Assembly (NCBI GenBank): GCA_001599595.1
Contig: BCHH01000003.1
Location: forward strand, 4,273,537-4,337,536
DNA length: 64,000 nt
Reading direction: 5' to 3'
From: Beverwykella pulmonaria
Lineage: Eukaryota; Ascomycota; Dothideomycetes; Pleosporales; Melanommataceae
Position 1 is the first letter of the stretch. Each line of letters begins with the position of its first letter. Position numbers and translations under genes: made by a program. The notes under the pieces are model-generated. The model was given only the letters and a program-made list of their open reading frames with translations. It had not been told where the DNA came from and made no database searches. Shown here one piece after another: positions 1-13,587 of this stretch.

Positions 1-1586
1 GCGCTCTCTTGGCTCAAATAATACTGCACAAGCTTCTTTGCACCAGCCTGCTCCTCCCTTATGCCAGGTACTTCAAGCTGCTGGCCAATTTCCATAAATG
101 TTTGTTGAAGACTCTCAGCATTAGTGGCCGGTATCCAGAGAACTGAGCATTCGGGGTATTTTTCTTTTGTCCAGTAGGCCATCTCGAGCGCAATTTGAGT
201 CTTGCCCATGCCCCCAAGGCCAGTAATTACAATTTTGGGCGGCTGATCTTGCTTAAAGAGGGCATGTTTGAGTCGATTAAGTTGAGTTTGACGGCCTACA
301 AATCGTAGATTCCGTGCAAAAGGTACGTTCCAAGAGGCTTTAGGTATCTTAGGAGTTTGTGTAACACAGCCTGGAAAACTATTAGACAATTAATAAGTGC
401 TATAAAGACTACAGCAACTGACAAACACTTCTTAGTGTCACCCTAACCTTTATTGGGTTGCACAACATATCCACAACTTCATCTATAGCCTTGGATACCG
501 AGACTTCTTCTATATAAGCTTTGGTGTGCTCTGTCAGCTCTCCAATCTTGTCCCATTCCTCTAATAAGATACCCTCAGCGCCATGGGCGACGTTGAAGCG
601 GAAGTAGAACCTTTCGAGATCTTTGAACCTGGTGCTCAACTCGTTTGCCATGTTCTCACAATCAGTAGCAATATCCTTGAGCACGCCGATTAGTTTTGCA
701 GGCAGGAGTTTCTGGAAAGCGTCTGGCTTAGCTAAGCCAATAGTACCTCGATGGCCAGTTCCGAGACTAATCAGACAGCGAACGAGCTTGTCATTTCCAA
801 AAATTTTCCTTGCCTCTTCCAATACCTGGTTTGCCGGGTTGTTACATTTAAGCCCGCCATCAATAAACTGTTCTTTGGCTTGACCTTCCTCGCCAATAGC
901 GATCCGCTTGAAGAATGTAGGAGCCGCAGTGGTAGCACGCGCTGCTTCCCAGATCTTGCAGTTTGCGCTCGCATTTTCTCTAACCGGATATGTCCTAAAA
1001 CGTCGCGGATATGCCATATTGTTGGCGGGTACCGCACAGACAAAGGCTTTGCCCTTTCTTGACTGGTGTGATGGATCTAGCATAAATTCTCCAAGTCCTT
1101 TCTTCGAAACCTCCTCTTGCACTTTTTTCTCAAGCGTAGTAGCTTTAAACAACCCGTCCTGACCTTTCCACTTTCTGTTTTCTTTTGAGAATATGGCGCA
1201 AGCCAGCGAGTTGTAGGTTCGAAGCGCTTCATCTGTTGTCATCCGTAATCGACCGAGCATAAGCGCGATAAGACTAATCAAGCATTTGTAAGTATAGAGT
1301 GTGCTGAATTCAAAATGCATAACAGAAAGGAAGAAGCACTTACCCTCCTGTACTCGTCCCCCCAATGAGGTCAAAGTAGTCGCAGGGTCGCGGCATCTCA
1401 GCAAGCCCCTTATCGTGTTGAATGCGACGCATGATCTCGTCGAGAATCAGCAACTCCGATACCCCGCGGATGCCTCCGCCATCTATATAGCGTCAGTCGA
1501 GGCTCATGTCTAATTGTGCTTCTTCACTTACCCAGCGCTAGCAAGTTGACTGGCTCGCTGTCGGCTAGTGAAGCATGCTGTGCCAT
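1..1586 (-). CDS. Patatin-like phospholipase / NB-ARC NLR protein, 3' part beyond window
   Basis: This is a fungal NLR-type gene, partial at the left edge. Exon 1 (1586-1532) starts at an ATG and encodes a short leader ending in LLALD. Exon 2 (1482-1344) carries the oxyanion motif DGGGIRG and the nucleophile elbow GTSTG, which is completed across the next intron. Exon 3 starts at 1273 and carries the DGG catalytic Asp (FIDGGLKCNNPA). So the patatin Ser-Asp dyad is complete. After a further intron (acceptor at about 371), positions 370-1 encode an NB-ARC nucleotide-binding segment with Walker A GLGGMGKT. Family knowledge: such proteins sense non-self or stress and may trigger cell death through lipid hydrolysis; the usual C-terminus is TPR repeats, not visible here. 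Oddity: the obvious donor at 447 (GTTAGG) does not put exon 4 in frame. A weaker donor at 428 or 422 does. Confidence 0.85.
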
Positions 1587-1687
1587 AACGAAAGTTTTTT
1601 AGATAGCAGCGTCAAACTTCCAGGTGCAAGGCGCACAAGAAGGGAACTGCCAGAATATCGATGGAAGGAGCGCGGTGGGGTTAAGTA

Positions 1688-2432
1688 CAGGGGGCTTTCA
1701 TGAACGGACTGCTAGCGTTGCATGGGCCAAGGGCTATGCATGCAAGTAGAGTGAGGTTCTGGAAAAAATACCTACACTTTTATAAGGCTCCAATACAAAA
1801 CCAAGGTATCATTTCCAACACAGTCATCAACTTCCCACCGCCCACTACCTCTACTACTGCTACCACTACTACCGCTACCGCTACCGCTACCGCTTACGAA
1901 TGCCCTAGGCACTATTGACTCTTAGGTCTATATTTAACATATCCTACCTCTTGGTTTAGCCTACCAAGGCCTCTACAAGCAGCACACAGGCAGAGAGACC
2001 TACTCTTTATAGAGGATGGAGCCTCTATCCATCGCTCTAAGGTGACAGGCAAGGCTGAGATAGACATTGGTATTAAGAAGATGTGGTGGTCTACTAACTC
2101 ACCTGACCTCAATCCCATCAAGAACCCGTGGCAGATGCTGAAGTGGAGGATCTCAAAGCGGTTTCCAAAGACTGACGCTAAGGTGAAGCAATACTTGGAG
2201 GAGTGGGATAGGATTGAAATTGACGACTATAGGAAGAATATCAAATCAATGTATGAGTGTTGCTTCGCAGTCATTCTAGCAGGTGGTGGGCATACCAAGT
2301 GATAGATGACGATTACGTGGCATTTGTATATATTACTTACATAGAAAATTACATTTTTTAGCCATCTCAAGCATGGACCAGTTGCCACTATGGCCCATGC
2401 GATGCTAGCAGTCAATTCATGAGAGCCCCCTG
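1688..2432 (+). mobile_element. Internally deleted Tc1/mariner element with 42 bp inverted repeats
   Basis: The ends 1688-1729 and 2391-2432 are inverted repeats matching at 37 of 42 positions. Both start CAGGGGGCT and share GACTGCTAGC and GCATGGGCCA. Each is flanked by TA (1686-1687 and 2433-2434), the target duplication of Tc1/mariner elements. At 745 bp it is far shorter than an autonomous copy. Inside, about 1999-2302 keeps the C-terminal part of a DDE transposase on the plus strand, with LLFIEDGASIHRS around the second catalytic Asp and SPDLNPIKN around the third acidic position. The N-terminal half is missing, so it could move only if supplied with transposase in trans. Confidence 0.88.
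1845..1896. repeat. Trinucleotide microsatellite (ACT/ACC/GCT type)
   Basis: An interrupted run of CTA/CCA/CCG type triplets ending in repeated ccgcta units lies inside the deleted Tc1/mariner element, where transposase coding sequence would be expected. Confidence 0.7.
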
Positions 2433-3170
2433 TATAGCGATAGCAATCAGTTAGCCTAGTGGCTGAGTGGTGAGAGCAACCCGGTCAGCAATCTGCAGGA
2501 CAGCCAACAGGTTCTATGTACAGATTGGTGCAGAACGCTAGTGCACGGCTGGCGGCTCTGTCGGCGCTATGCAACGCGACTGGCTGCCGCGAGTTGCACT
2601 ACAATGCAGGGCACACCTTCAGCTCTTTGGCACTGTTCGGTTGCCCAGGGTCAGGGCCAGGGAAAAGAATATTTCTGGAGGTGGTATGTGCTTAGAGGAC
2701 CCGCCTAGGAGCGTCAAATTATTCACGGATCGAGGAACGAGCGTGGTGAATTTACAGTCTCAAGGGCCTCCAGATTCCATGGTTAAACTTCGGGCCTAAT
2801 GTGGCTAGACTATTTCAATTTTGATCCGAGGTTTTTGAACCACTACAGAACATTTAAAGAGAAGATACTATGTAAACGTTCTCTTCTAATGCTTAATCTT
2901 TGCCACCTCGTATCAGGAAGGACTACAGCGATGTAGCCATACTGTACGAAAATATGTTTTATTAACTTCCTACACAATCTACCAATACCTCCCAAAAGCT
3001 CTGCTGTGAAAAAAGCTTTCACCAAGAAGGGAGGGGGGAGGGGGAAAAGCAAAGTACAGTGGGAATAGAACCTAAATACATGAGCTTAAAAAAGAAGGAA
3101 CCCCACGCTATGCCTGCTCAATAACCGCTAAAGATTGGCGCCATCGATAAATCTTCTTTCATCTTCCCAC
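2433..3170. other. Intergenic stretch and presumed VPS13 3' UTR
   Basis: No gene is recognised. A short segment at about 2455-2530 has a tRNA-like A-box (tggctgagtggt) and a weak B-box-like ggttctatgtac, possibly a decayed SINE. The part nearest 3170 is the probable 3' UTR of the minus-strand VPS13 gene. Confidence 0.4.
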
Positions 3171-6100
3171 TTATCCCTTAGCATTCCAGCGATCATTATA
3201 CGCATTAACTGCCACAGCGACCTGTCTATAAAACCAATTCCTAGACCCTTCATCCGCGACCGGAATAAACGGGCCGTTCGTCCCGCCCTTGAGCGTAATA
3301 CTCATGCCCGTTCTCTCCTTACTAATTGTCTGCACATCTTTGAGGGGCACATCCCATTCTGTCTGCAGTTTCTTGGTACGGACGAGCATCAGCCCATTGT
3401 ACGTCAGCATGACAAGCATGTCCTTGCCCTGCAGCTCGAGATGCGCAATGTAGTCTTCATTAAAGTACTTTCCGTTGTCGAGCGTTTTGAGCCAGAACTG
3501 ACCGAGTGCTTCACGTTGCGAGTACGGGCGTACGACACCGTCTTGACCGATGAAGCGCGAGAGGCGCACGCGGTCGAGGCCTTCTTGGTCGAAGACGGTG
3601 GTTGTGTTGCGCACGCCCTCGGCCATATTTGAGGCAAGATCGAAGGCCCCAATTGCTGCCTTAGTGGGAACACCGAGGAGTCCTTTACCGACTCCTTTGA
3701 CGAAGCCAAGTGCGCCTTCCTTTTCGGCACCTTGGATGGGATGGCGAGCCAGGCCACCGAGACCGCTGGCAAGACTGCTGGCAAAAGCGTTACCGCCGGC
3801 TGTGATACCGTAGAGAGCGTGCTTCGGTCTATTTCTAGAGCGCGTGTTACGTCGCTGGTCCTGGAACTCTTTGTCGAGAGTAGCCGCAGAGAGACCCTTG
3901 GACATGCTGCCGGTAAACTTGGCCATACTGTCTGAGAAGCCAAAGACTGACTTCTTGACAAAACTTGATGCGCCCTTCGCTATGCCGATTCCAAGATCCT
4001 CTGGCCGGTCAGATTTGACGAGTCCTTGATAGGGCTCGTAGAAAATGTCGGCAACACCGGAACTGATGTTGTTGAACAGACCAACTGGATTACCGAGGAA
4101 GTCGGCGGAGCCAATGACAACGTGAACCTGTCGGAGAGATTCCTGTACGTAATGGTTCTTGATGTTACTGATCAATGCATCGGACGACACTCGGGCGTTC
4201 TCTAGCATCAAGGCATTGTATCGAACAGGCGCGTCGTTGACGTTTCCGATTGACATTGTCAGAACGTTGACTGCGAACATCAACGGATTCGACGAAGTCA
4301 TGGTGTCTTCGGCGTTGATGCGCTCTGTTCGCACGAAGGAAAGATCGATCTGCATAGGCTGAAGGTGAAGCAGCTCAAAGTAGACATCTTGGCCGCTTTG
4401 TTCGAGTTGGGGTTCGGGGATGTCGAGAGATTCATCCCACAGTCTGCCCTCTTTCTCTTCTGACCAGGATGCTCCAGGAATCTTAGCAAAGTCTAGCATC
4501 GCAAAGATGAAGTCCTCGTCAATTTCGAGAGTCATTTGCTGAAGAAGGACGGTGAAGTATTTGATGTAGAGTACGCCATATGAGTCGTCTTTGACTTTAG
4601 TGATGCTTGTTTGAAAGATGGGATGCGCTTCCATTTCTTTGCCTGTCTTGGGAACCACACTGGGGTAAAAGATGATGGGGAAGATGCCGCCGTACAGCTG
4701 GTTGTCGATCTGAATCCATTTGACGGTAAGGTTGACCATCTGGTACAGTGCTGAGTCAGAATACTTCAGTTCGATGTCTCGCAGTGTAACGTAAACCAGT
4801 TCTCGCAATTGGCGGTTGACAAGCGAGATTCCAATACCAGCGAAGCGCAATTGTGCCTTGAAGGCCACACCAGTGTCCACATCCTTGACTTCGAAGCCTC
4901 CAGTTGTTGAGGCCGACCCTGTGTCAGACTTCTGCTTATACAAGCTCTTCGATGGCTTGAAGTTTGAGAGTTCAAGAGTTTGGGTAGGACCATTTGCAAC
5001 CACGTTCAGATCGATGATCTTATGCCGATTCTGCCCTTGAGCTGGCGTGAGCTTGAATGGGATAAGGTTGCCGATCTCTGCAAGTTTGACATGGCGCTCT
5101 TTTCCGTTTGCACTAAGAATGATCTCCTTGTTCTTCGCAGCTGGGAAGTCCCACGCGTATGGCATGACACTCCTCGGGGGTAGACGGTAACGAATTGGAC
5201 GAAAGCCAGTGCCGCGGTCATCCTCGTCCTCGTCCAGGTTGGGATTTGCTTGCCAGTAGAGGAACTCTTGATCGCTCATATTCTTGAAGGAGAACGGCCA
5301 GTGTTTAGTTTCCACGCTGATATGGATGAAGATGGTAGCTTGTTCCATCAAAATGTCCACACGGATGAGTTTCTGGCGCTGACCGGCTTTTGAGAGTTTG
5401 ACATGAATATTTCCAACGTTGGAGATATTGAACGGAGACGACCATTGATTATTGACACCAGGATAGCAGAGGGATAGTTGTGGTGTTCCACCCTGTCGAA
5501 GCCATCGCAGAGGTAGAAGATCTCCGTCCTTCAAGGACATCCACTCGGACGAACCCGGTTCACGGATGTTGATCTCCTCTTTGATCTTGTTCTTGATGAT
5601 AAATCGTGGAGCGATCGTCGCGATCTTGCTCAAGTTGTACTTGCCTTCTCCCTCAGCGATTGTGATGCCAATGTGCATATCAGAGCGAGCCTTAGTGGAA
5701 GGAAGAGTGACTGCGTAAGTGCTTCCGATCGCGTCGAAACTCTGAGGCTTGCTCCAGTTTGAGTCACCAACCTTGATGAGGGCACGGTTCTTCTTGTCTT
5801 CGGTCGGGAAGGAGAACATGAACGGCATTGGCTTATGCGTATCGTTCTGGGCATCTGCGAACACACCTTGTCCAGCAGCGCCTCTTGTCTGGCCCATGAA
5901 TTGCTTGCCACGAACATCGAGTTCAAGACCTGTTCGGTTGAGGATGACATATGGACTATATATCGTGACCTTGAAGGATCCGCCACCATCAGGATAGTTA
6001 CTGGGTCTGTCAGCATTCGAACATCTCGAGTTATGAATTCGGTAAACCTACTAGAAGTGCATGTTGAGGTGCAATGTTAGATCATTGCTATCCTTGACCT

Positions 6101-9100
6101 CCAGTGTCTTCTCTCTTCTAAAGTTCTCCCGATCGGTTGAATTGATTATGCCAAACTTGCTTGGCTTAAAGGGCGTATCTTGCATGTCCACCCTGATCAG
6201 GAGCAGGTGCGAAAGTTCCACGACGTGTACTGGGCTTACGCCTCCTTTCCTGAGGAAGTTCGACCAGTCTTTATTGGTGTTGCTATCGTAGATTCTATAC
6301 TTGAAGTCGAATGGAAGCAAATTCTGAACCTCAACTGGTGCAGCGAGACGGAGTCGCATGTATGGGTACACGCCTGTAAGGGGATCCTTCTTGTCGAACG
6401 CGGCATGTAGTTGGAAATAAAAGGGGGGCGATTCGTCTTCTTGTTCTCCGCGACAAGTAATGGTTCTCGTTGGTCGTTTCAGCAAATCTTTCCAGTGTAA
6501 GCGTTCGTTTGACCAAGTATAGCCAAATCCTTGATCGGGACGAATAACCAGTGAGTGCATGTACGCGGCGCCGACTGGTGCAGGTCTTGCGTCGCCAGGT
6601 GCGATCTTCTCAATCTTCAAAAGATGGCCTTCCTCAGGACTGAAAATACCGAGCTCAATGGGGATTTGGGTGTTGTTCTCCAATAGCAATGGCGACCTAA
6701 ACGTGACATACTTGATGTTATCGGCGCCGAGCTTGACTTCCACGAGTATTCGGTGCTGTACTGAGTTCTGCTTGGGCTTCAAGTTGTACATAACCTCGCC
6801 TTCTCGGTGCACAGGAATACGTGGAACGGTGTCGAATCCACTTCCTTCAAGCCTGATACCAAGAACACCAGTCGCACCCTCTGTTGAAAGACTCTCTCGA
6901 GCCGCCGAAGGATCCTCGAAACGCCATGGTTGCTCAACTCCATCCTCCAGTTTGGCTGCGTAACCTTCTTCAACGCTTTTGCCTTCAGCCCAGATATCAA
7001 GATTGAAACCTGTGTAATTGCGGATGCGATAAGGCGCGTCGGTACCACGAGGCTTGGACAATATATCTTCTTCCGAAGTAAGGAAGTCGAATGACTTAGA
7101 AGCCAGAGCAATTGTAGCTGCGGTAACTGTGAGCTCCATTGACTTTCTGGAGTATAGCTCCAGCGAGAGCTTATCCGGATTCTGATCTTTCGACATGTGG
7201 AAGCCCAGCTGCCACGGTTCGATTAACGGCTCCCATGCTGATTTCGAGAAGTTGTAGACGTTGATTAGAGTGTCGAGTGATGTATCAGCAGTCATGGCGC
7301 CTGACCAGTCTCGGACATCAACGCCAAATTTTTTGACTCGCCAATCCAGCATTGGCATCTCGTGGACATCGCCAATGAGAACGACCCGTATGCCCTCAAT
7401 ATTTAAGTGTAACTCTTCTCGTTTGATGATTGCAGAGCCAGTTGGCCTAGGAGGCTGTGGAGGCCCATGCTGACTTGATCGCTTCGTTGTGGCAATTGAC
7501 TTTGCTGTCGGTTTTGTAGAATGGGCTTTTCCTACTGTAGACTTTGCTTTCATCGATGGCGTGCCCTGTTTGAGTCTTTGTGGCTCCTCTCCGGCCAACT
7601 TAGCATCATCATTGGCCGACATGGCAGATGCGCGATTTACGATTTGCATCGCGAGCATGATATCTCGAAGAGACAAGCGAAGCACAAGCGGCTCAATGTC
7701 GACCGTAATACTGGTCAAAGAAGACTTTGACCCCTGGTTTCGGATGTCTAAGGCAGTTTGGATGCTGAAGTCGTCCAGAATCCGGAGCCTACTTGTGTCG
7801 AATCGGTCCATGCGACATAAGAACATCCCAACTTTGTCAATTTGCAGAGTCATGGCCTGCTGCTTCGACACAAGGACTTGCTTCGTACCAAGAACAATAG
7901 CCTCAGAGCTTGACATGGCAGGGTTGGCGATAAGCACAACCTGCGCGTCTACCAGATTGACTCGGAAGGAGATGTCCATGCCACCTTCAGCAGGCTCGAC
8001 TGCTTCCAATTTCGCCGGTGACCGCGACCCGTCGGGAGACATAAGATCCATATCGCTTTCTGCATCGTCGTCTTCCGCTTCTTCCTCGACGACCAAAGGA
8101 TCATCCGTGGCAAGCCCAGCATTAATGAAAGCTTGCAAGGCGAACAAATAATCTAGTGCCAAGATGATCCTTGGACTGTCAATCGTGAGGAGCGCAATCA
8201 GGTTCTTCTTCTGCCCACCAGATATCGAAACACTTGCCATGAACTGCTGTTTGACTTCGTTGTTGATGAGAGACATGATTTTCCGGAACTTGTTCGTCTC
8301 TTGTGTTCGACTGTCTCGGATGGAGAAAGACTGAACCACCAACTCTGCTTCCATTGCTCCATCACTGATCATGCGAAGCTTCACATTTGTATCATTGAGA
8401 GAAAACTTAGACAAGCTAGCAGCTTCGATGTTGCCAACGGGTTCGCTATCCTTGGATTTGATCAGCTCTAACCCAATAGTGCCAATTTTGAAGACGAAGT
8501 CGAGTTTTGTCCATCTCTCGTCACTGGTCTGGAGCTCTGGTCCTTGAATTGAAACCAATTCTTGGGATTTTTCCTGTGTAGGAAGTGCTTGGTCAGTCAA
8601 TTGCTTGGCCGGCTCGGTCGTAGAGTCTGGCAGCTCTTGCTTCACGTCTTCTTCAATGACTTCTTCTGCTTCTATGGCAAATGCAGCTGGAATAGAACGT
8701 GAGAGCTCTAAAGCGAACTTCATCTGCTCGGGAGTGAGCTTCAAGTTGATGTTCGACATTAAGCCATCAATTTCCAGATCAGGCCGTTGACGTCCGGCCT
8801 TATGGTCGATCATAGTGATATTGAAGTCCAAGTCAACCTTGTCGATGAGCTGAAGCTCTTCAGACTTGTCGTCTTCATAGTGCAGGTTCGAAGTTAATTT
8901 GATATTCCTGATGCCAGCCGATATCTTGTTCGCCACATCAGATTCCTTGGCGCCGTCCAGTAGAACAAATTTATTGTTGGCATAGATTTCTCCCAAGTTC
9001 GCCGTCAGGGTATCTCTTTCTGGCTTATCTGAGATGACCATCCTTGGGAAAACAACAATGGGCGTGCTGATGATGATATCAAAATGCATCTTAGTGGCTC

Positions 9101-12100
9101 TCTCTTGGATCTGAGTGGCTTGATTGGCTGCGGCTGCTCGAGCAGCATTGAAGATGGCTTGCATCTTCCCGAACTTGACAGCAAACTCCATGATCTTACG
9201 GAAAGGCTCTGTGAGGAAGTTGATTCTGATGGATCCCGTTTTCAGTTCAATGGACATGTCGTATCCGGGATAGCTGTCCAGCTCGCTATCGAAGGTCTCG
9301 TACTTGAAGTCTGCTAGGTTCTTGCCCTCAATAGTGACCAGCTGACGAAGTGAAGACTCCTCCGGAACACCTTGGTTGACGTCATCAATCAAGGATAGAT
9401 TGCCCAGCCTTCCACTAATGCGCATGGCTTTGCCATTGAGGAAAATCTCGACATCTCCAGAGTTCAAGCTGAGGGTCGCGAGTCTTATGCCATCATTATT
9501 CAGTACTACAGCAATGCGCTTGAGCTTAGCCTTGATGCGAATTTTATCTTGGTCCGCTTGAGGCTGTTGAGCGACCTGTTGTTGCCCGCTCTCTTTTGCA
9601 GTGCTTTCAGCTTGTTGATTTTGAGCAGATCCAGGGTTCGTAAAAGTGATAAGAACAAAGTCCAAGAGTGTCAACAGGGTCTTTCTTGTGACAATCAGGT
9701 TGATGGTGGATACTGCGACGTCCAGATTCATTGCGATGCCTTCGTACTTGGTTGCGAACTCGGGAGACTCCTTGTTGACCTTGACGAACTTCAGCCAAAA
9801 CAAATCCTTCTGTTCATCCGCTGACGCATCTTCAGAGGTGATGATACTTCGAAACTCGGGCAGAGGGTTTTCTTCAACATGGTCCTCTACGGCGAGGGTT
9901 TTTAGTCGAATCTCAGCGCCCATTTCAAACGGTGCTTGGTAAAACTCGAGATCAAAGTGTTCCGCAATCAGTTCAACTAAAAGCTGATCCGCCTTCTTGT
10001 CTTCTGGGTCGGACCTGTAGAGTGAACCTTGGAGCTTGTCAACTGTGAAGTTGAACTCGAAGTTGCGTTGGCGTATGTTTGCTTCCTGGTGCGACTTCAT
10101 CTCCGTAGCTTCTTCAAACTTTTCGTCTTTATCGCTGTCTCCATCATCATCCACGACAAGCTCCTGCTCCTGAGCACCGAATTGGAACGATTTTGATCTA
10201 GGCCGACCAAGTGCGTCTGTGTTCGGTTTCGCTTCACTGGAGGGTTTCAGGTTCGAAGGTCCTTTTGCACCTTCGGTGACTTCTTTGCTCCGCTCATCGC
10301 TGTCGAACTTGGGTATGGCTACGTCGATTAGTTTCATGAGATTTTTATATTTCGTGTCGGAGATCGACGCGTGAAGTACCGGGAGGTTGCCGGAAATGCG
10401 GAACTTGGTCAGGTCAGAGCCTTTGGGTACAATGCAGATCTCAATCTTGAAATCCATGTTGATTCTGTCGACGATGTGTAGGTGCTTCGAGGTGGCACTC
10501 TCCTCTAGCTGAGCGCGGGTTTCCTCAATAGAAGGCCCAATGAGAACCTGGGTAGAATGCAGTTTCAGAATAAACTTGTCGTACATTAATCCTTCCAGTC
10601 GTCGGAAGTCTGCTTCGGTGTACTTCTGCTTCTGCTTGGCTTGAATTTCGTGCAACGCGTCTTTCTCGACCAGCTCGCTCGTGACACTTGCATGACCCGC
10701 ATCGAGAATAAGGCAGTTGCTCGACTTCCTAGTCACTGAATCGGGAATTATGATTAGGGGTGCTTGCAAATCAAGCTGGGCATTGATAGTCTTGTGCTCT
10801 GAGAGGGCAAACTCCAATCCGGCTCGAGTCTGCTGTCGGATTCCTTCCACGGTAGCACCAGCAGTCTCCATAAGGGCGCCAATAGACTCCATATGTCGCT
10901 CCGGGGGTTTGAAGAATCTGGCAACTTCTACGACGAACTTTGGGTTGTACACAAACTCCATACCCTTAAGCTTCATCGTCAGAGCTGTGTCAGCACTTCC
11001 GTCAAGAGGGTTCTTCTCAAAGGCGAGTTGGAAGAACGGGTCTTCCTTCTCTTCTTCTTCTTCTTCTTCGCCCTCTTCATCATCTTCCTTTGAGGTGTCG
11101 TCATCGTTAAGCTCTTCAAACCGCTTATCGTCTGGAACAGGTGGCGCATCCTTAATGGTAATGATCTGAGGAAAGAGACTACCTTCCGTCGTCCCATCGT
11201 ACAAGCGCATACCCTCAAGCGCGACCTTGACGAACATCGAATCGGTTCTTTGTAAGAACTGCGTACTAAAAGAGTCGAACAGAAGGCGCAGGATTTCATT
11301 TGATGCACCATGTGGGTCCCGTTTAAGGGTGAAGCTTCCCGTTCGGAGACTCATGTTCACTTCCATTTTCACATACTCCTTGGGCATATCCACTGACTCT
11401 GCGATGGCTTTCTTCTCGTCCCAGGCAATAGCATCGTACAGCTCTTTTCGTTGTTGTTCTGACAATTGGGTGTCATCTTCATGTTGCTCCTCTGGCTTGG
11501 AGCCCCAGATCCAGCCACTCCAGGTCTGCTTCGGAGGCGATTTCTTCACACCAACATTCTCCTTGCGGAGCTGATTCCGTGCCAAAGAGCGCCAGAAGCG
11601 AAGATCCTCGTAAGTGAGTTTCCGTTCAAGCCTGTCCAGATCCTCCGCTTCTTCGGGCGTGAGCCTTTCCTCTCGCTTCCTCTTTTTGAACAGCTCAATG
11701 TATCGTACACGATCATCTCTCCGCTCTCTGAAGTAGTCCCAACTCCATTGTCGATTTCTGGCGTGGATCTTATCAAGTACAGCCTTACCAGCGAACCGCA
11801 ACCAACCGGCAGGGTCCTCCTTGGGCGATGATTTTGGCTGCAGTTTCTTGTACTCTTGATGTCTGATGAAGTAGTGGAACAGATCGACCAGCATAAGCGC
11901 ATCTCGATACTGGTCCTCGTCGATGATGAAACCGAGTTCGTCAAACATCAGGCGCGCCTTCATCTTCGGCCGATCTGGCTTGCCAGTTTTATCCATCTCC
12001 AGGCCAGCGCGGCCGCTGATGGGCTTGAGCACAAACTGGTGATCGCCAAGCTCGGGGTTTTCGCCCCTCACGATCATGCCGCGGAGTTTCTCGATGAAGT

Positions 12101-12821
12101 CATCGTGGTCTATGTGTTGGTCCTCCTTGGTTTGTGTGCCTTTCCCGGTTCCTATGAGAGAAGCATCCGTGTCCCAGTAAACAGCGAGGGAGCCCAGCGT
12201 TGCCAGTTTGTGTGTCGAGCTTGAGGTGCCTTGGATGAAGGTTGGCTTCCAGTTCTCATCCGTGCTAATGGCACTGAAGTCGGCGAGCGTTACACCGAGC
12301 GAGAATGGGTGTCCAGGGTCCGCGATCGAGTCTTCATATCGGATGTGAATGTTCTTGACGGTGATCTGAACGTTGTCCACGATTGCCGTGATCAGACTAG
12401 CCGTGAAGCTCTGGTTCTTCTGCTGTTCCTCGGCGCTCATGCCTTCCGTGTTCCGCTCCTTCAGCAGCTCGGCGCTGTCCAGCTTCTCCATCTTGACGGC
12501 GTGTGCTCTCCTCTCCTCCTCGTCTGCGTCGTATTCGGCGTCCTCTTTGGGGGCTGCCAGCAGGAAGACATCTTCAATATTGACCTTCAGAGGCTTCCCG
12601 CGCAGATTCGACCACGGTATGGATAGTGTGAGCGACCCCAAGTGCCCCTCGACGACGTTCAGAGGAAGGTGCAGTTGGTCTAGGGCCTCGCGGCGCAATT
12701 CGAGATTTCGTAGCTTGACGTCGCCCGACCATATGCCGACATTGAGTTGTTTTGCATCAAAGTTCTGGACATACATGCCCAAGAACCGATTGAGCAGGTT
12801 GGCGACGAGTCCCTCAAGCAT
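3171..12821 (-). CDS. VPS13: VPS13 bridge-like lipid transfer protein
   Basis: VPS13 is a large rod-shaped protein that moves bulk phospholipid between membranes at contact sites (ER, vacuole or endosome, mitochondria, prospore membrane). Two exons: 12821-6052 and 6000-3171, with a 51 nt intron (6051-6001). The join restores the conserved NYPDGGGSFKVTIYSPYVIL. The predicted length of 3199 aa fits the family (about 3100 in yeast). Seen in order: chorein N-terminus (MLEGLVANLLNRFLGMYV), long beta-rich repeat region, acidic Glu run near residue 590, the VPS13 adaptor-binding region from about residue 1930 (YRIRNYTGFNLDIW) to about 2450, the C-terminal APT1/ATG2-C-like helices, and a terminal PH-like domain from about residue 3040. 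It is divergent from EMI1 across a 766 bp intergenic stretch. No damage is seen. Confidence 0.96.
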
Positions 12822-13587
12822 GGTGGCGGAGGGCGACCGTTACCTGGGTCAGGGCGTGGGGAGGAGGGGTATTGCAGGCCGTTCGCAAACTCGTTAGGTC
12901 GTGAAGCTTCGTGAAGTCATGGGGGACTGCTGTGGGTGAGCTGTGCGAGCGGCGGTAGTGTCTAATCACAGGGCGGGGTGTTGGATCGGAGGACAATTGT
13001 CGGGTCCTGCGCCGCAGTGCTGTGCTTCGCGTCAGCGTGAAGGATTACTTTTAAGAGATCCACAATCAGTTGGTGGACAGTAGGGAGCAAGAACGAACAG
13101 CAACGTGCGATGTGCAAGCGCGACAGAAATAAATTACGCGCAAACAGACTTGGTGTGAGAGTGTGGACGAGCAGGATCGCCGCAAGGCAAGATGCATGGC
13201 GTGCATGACGTCGTGGTGTTGATGGCTGACATGCCGCGTCACATGACCAAAAGTGGCGGATGCGGCTTCTGATTCGTGTCGTGTTTTCTATCGCTCAACA
13301 CACATCTTTCGTCATCCGGATTGGGCTTCTGCATCTACGAGCGGGGCGTATCACACGCGCACACGCTGAAATTCCATGCATGACAGGTTCCGTTTTCCCT
13401 GCCACCTAGCTTGACCTTGCAGCCTCCCCGCCAAATCTTGGAACAGTCAACATTTAGCTGTCCCACCCAAAGTTCGCAAGCGGCTCTCCCGACGAATATC
13501 GTTCGCGCTTGGTCCCGAGGTGATTGCGCAAGCAATTGACCACACCAGAATCTCTGCACACCAAACCAAATTCAAAACACACCCACA
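12822..13587. promoter_or_regulatory. Divergent promoter region of VPS13 and EMI1-like gene
   Basis: This 766 bp stretch separates two divergently transcribed housekeeping genes and must hold both 5' UTRs and promoters. I see no coding sequence, clear TATA box or repeat in it. Confidence 0.5.
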
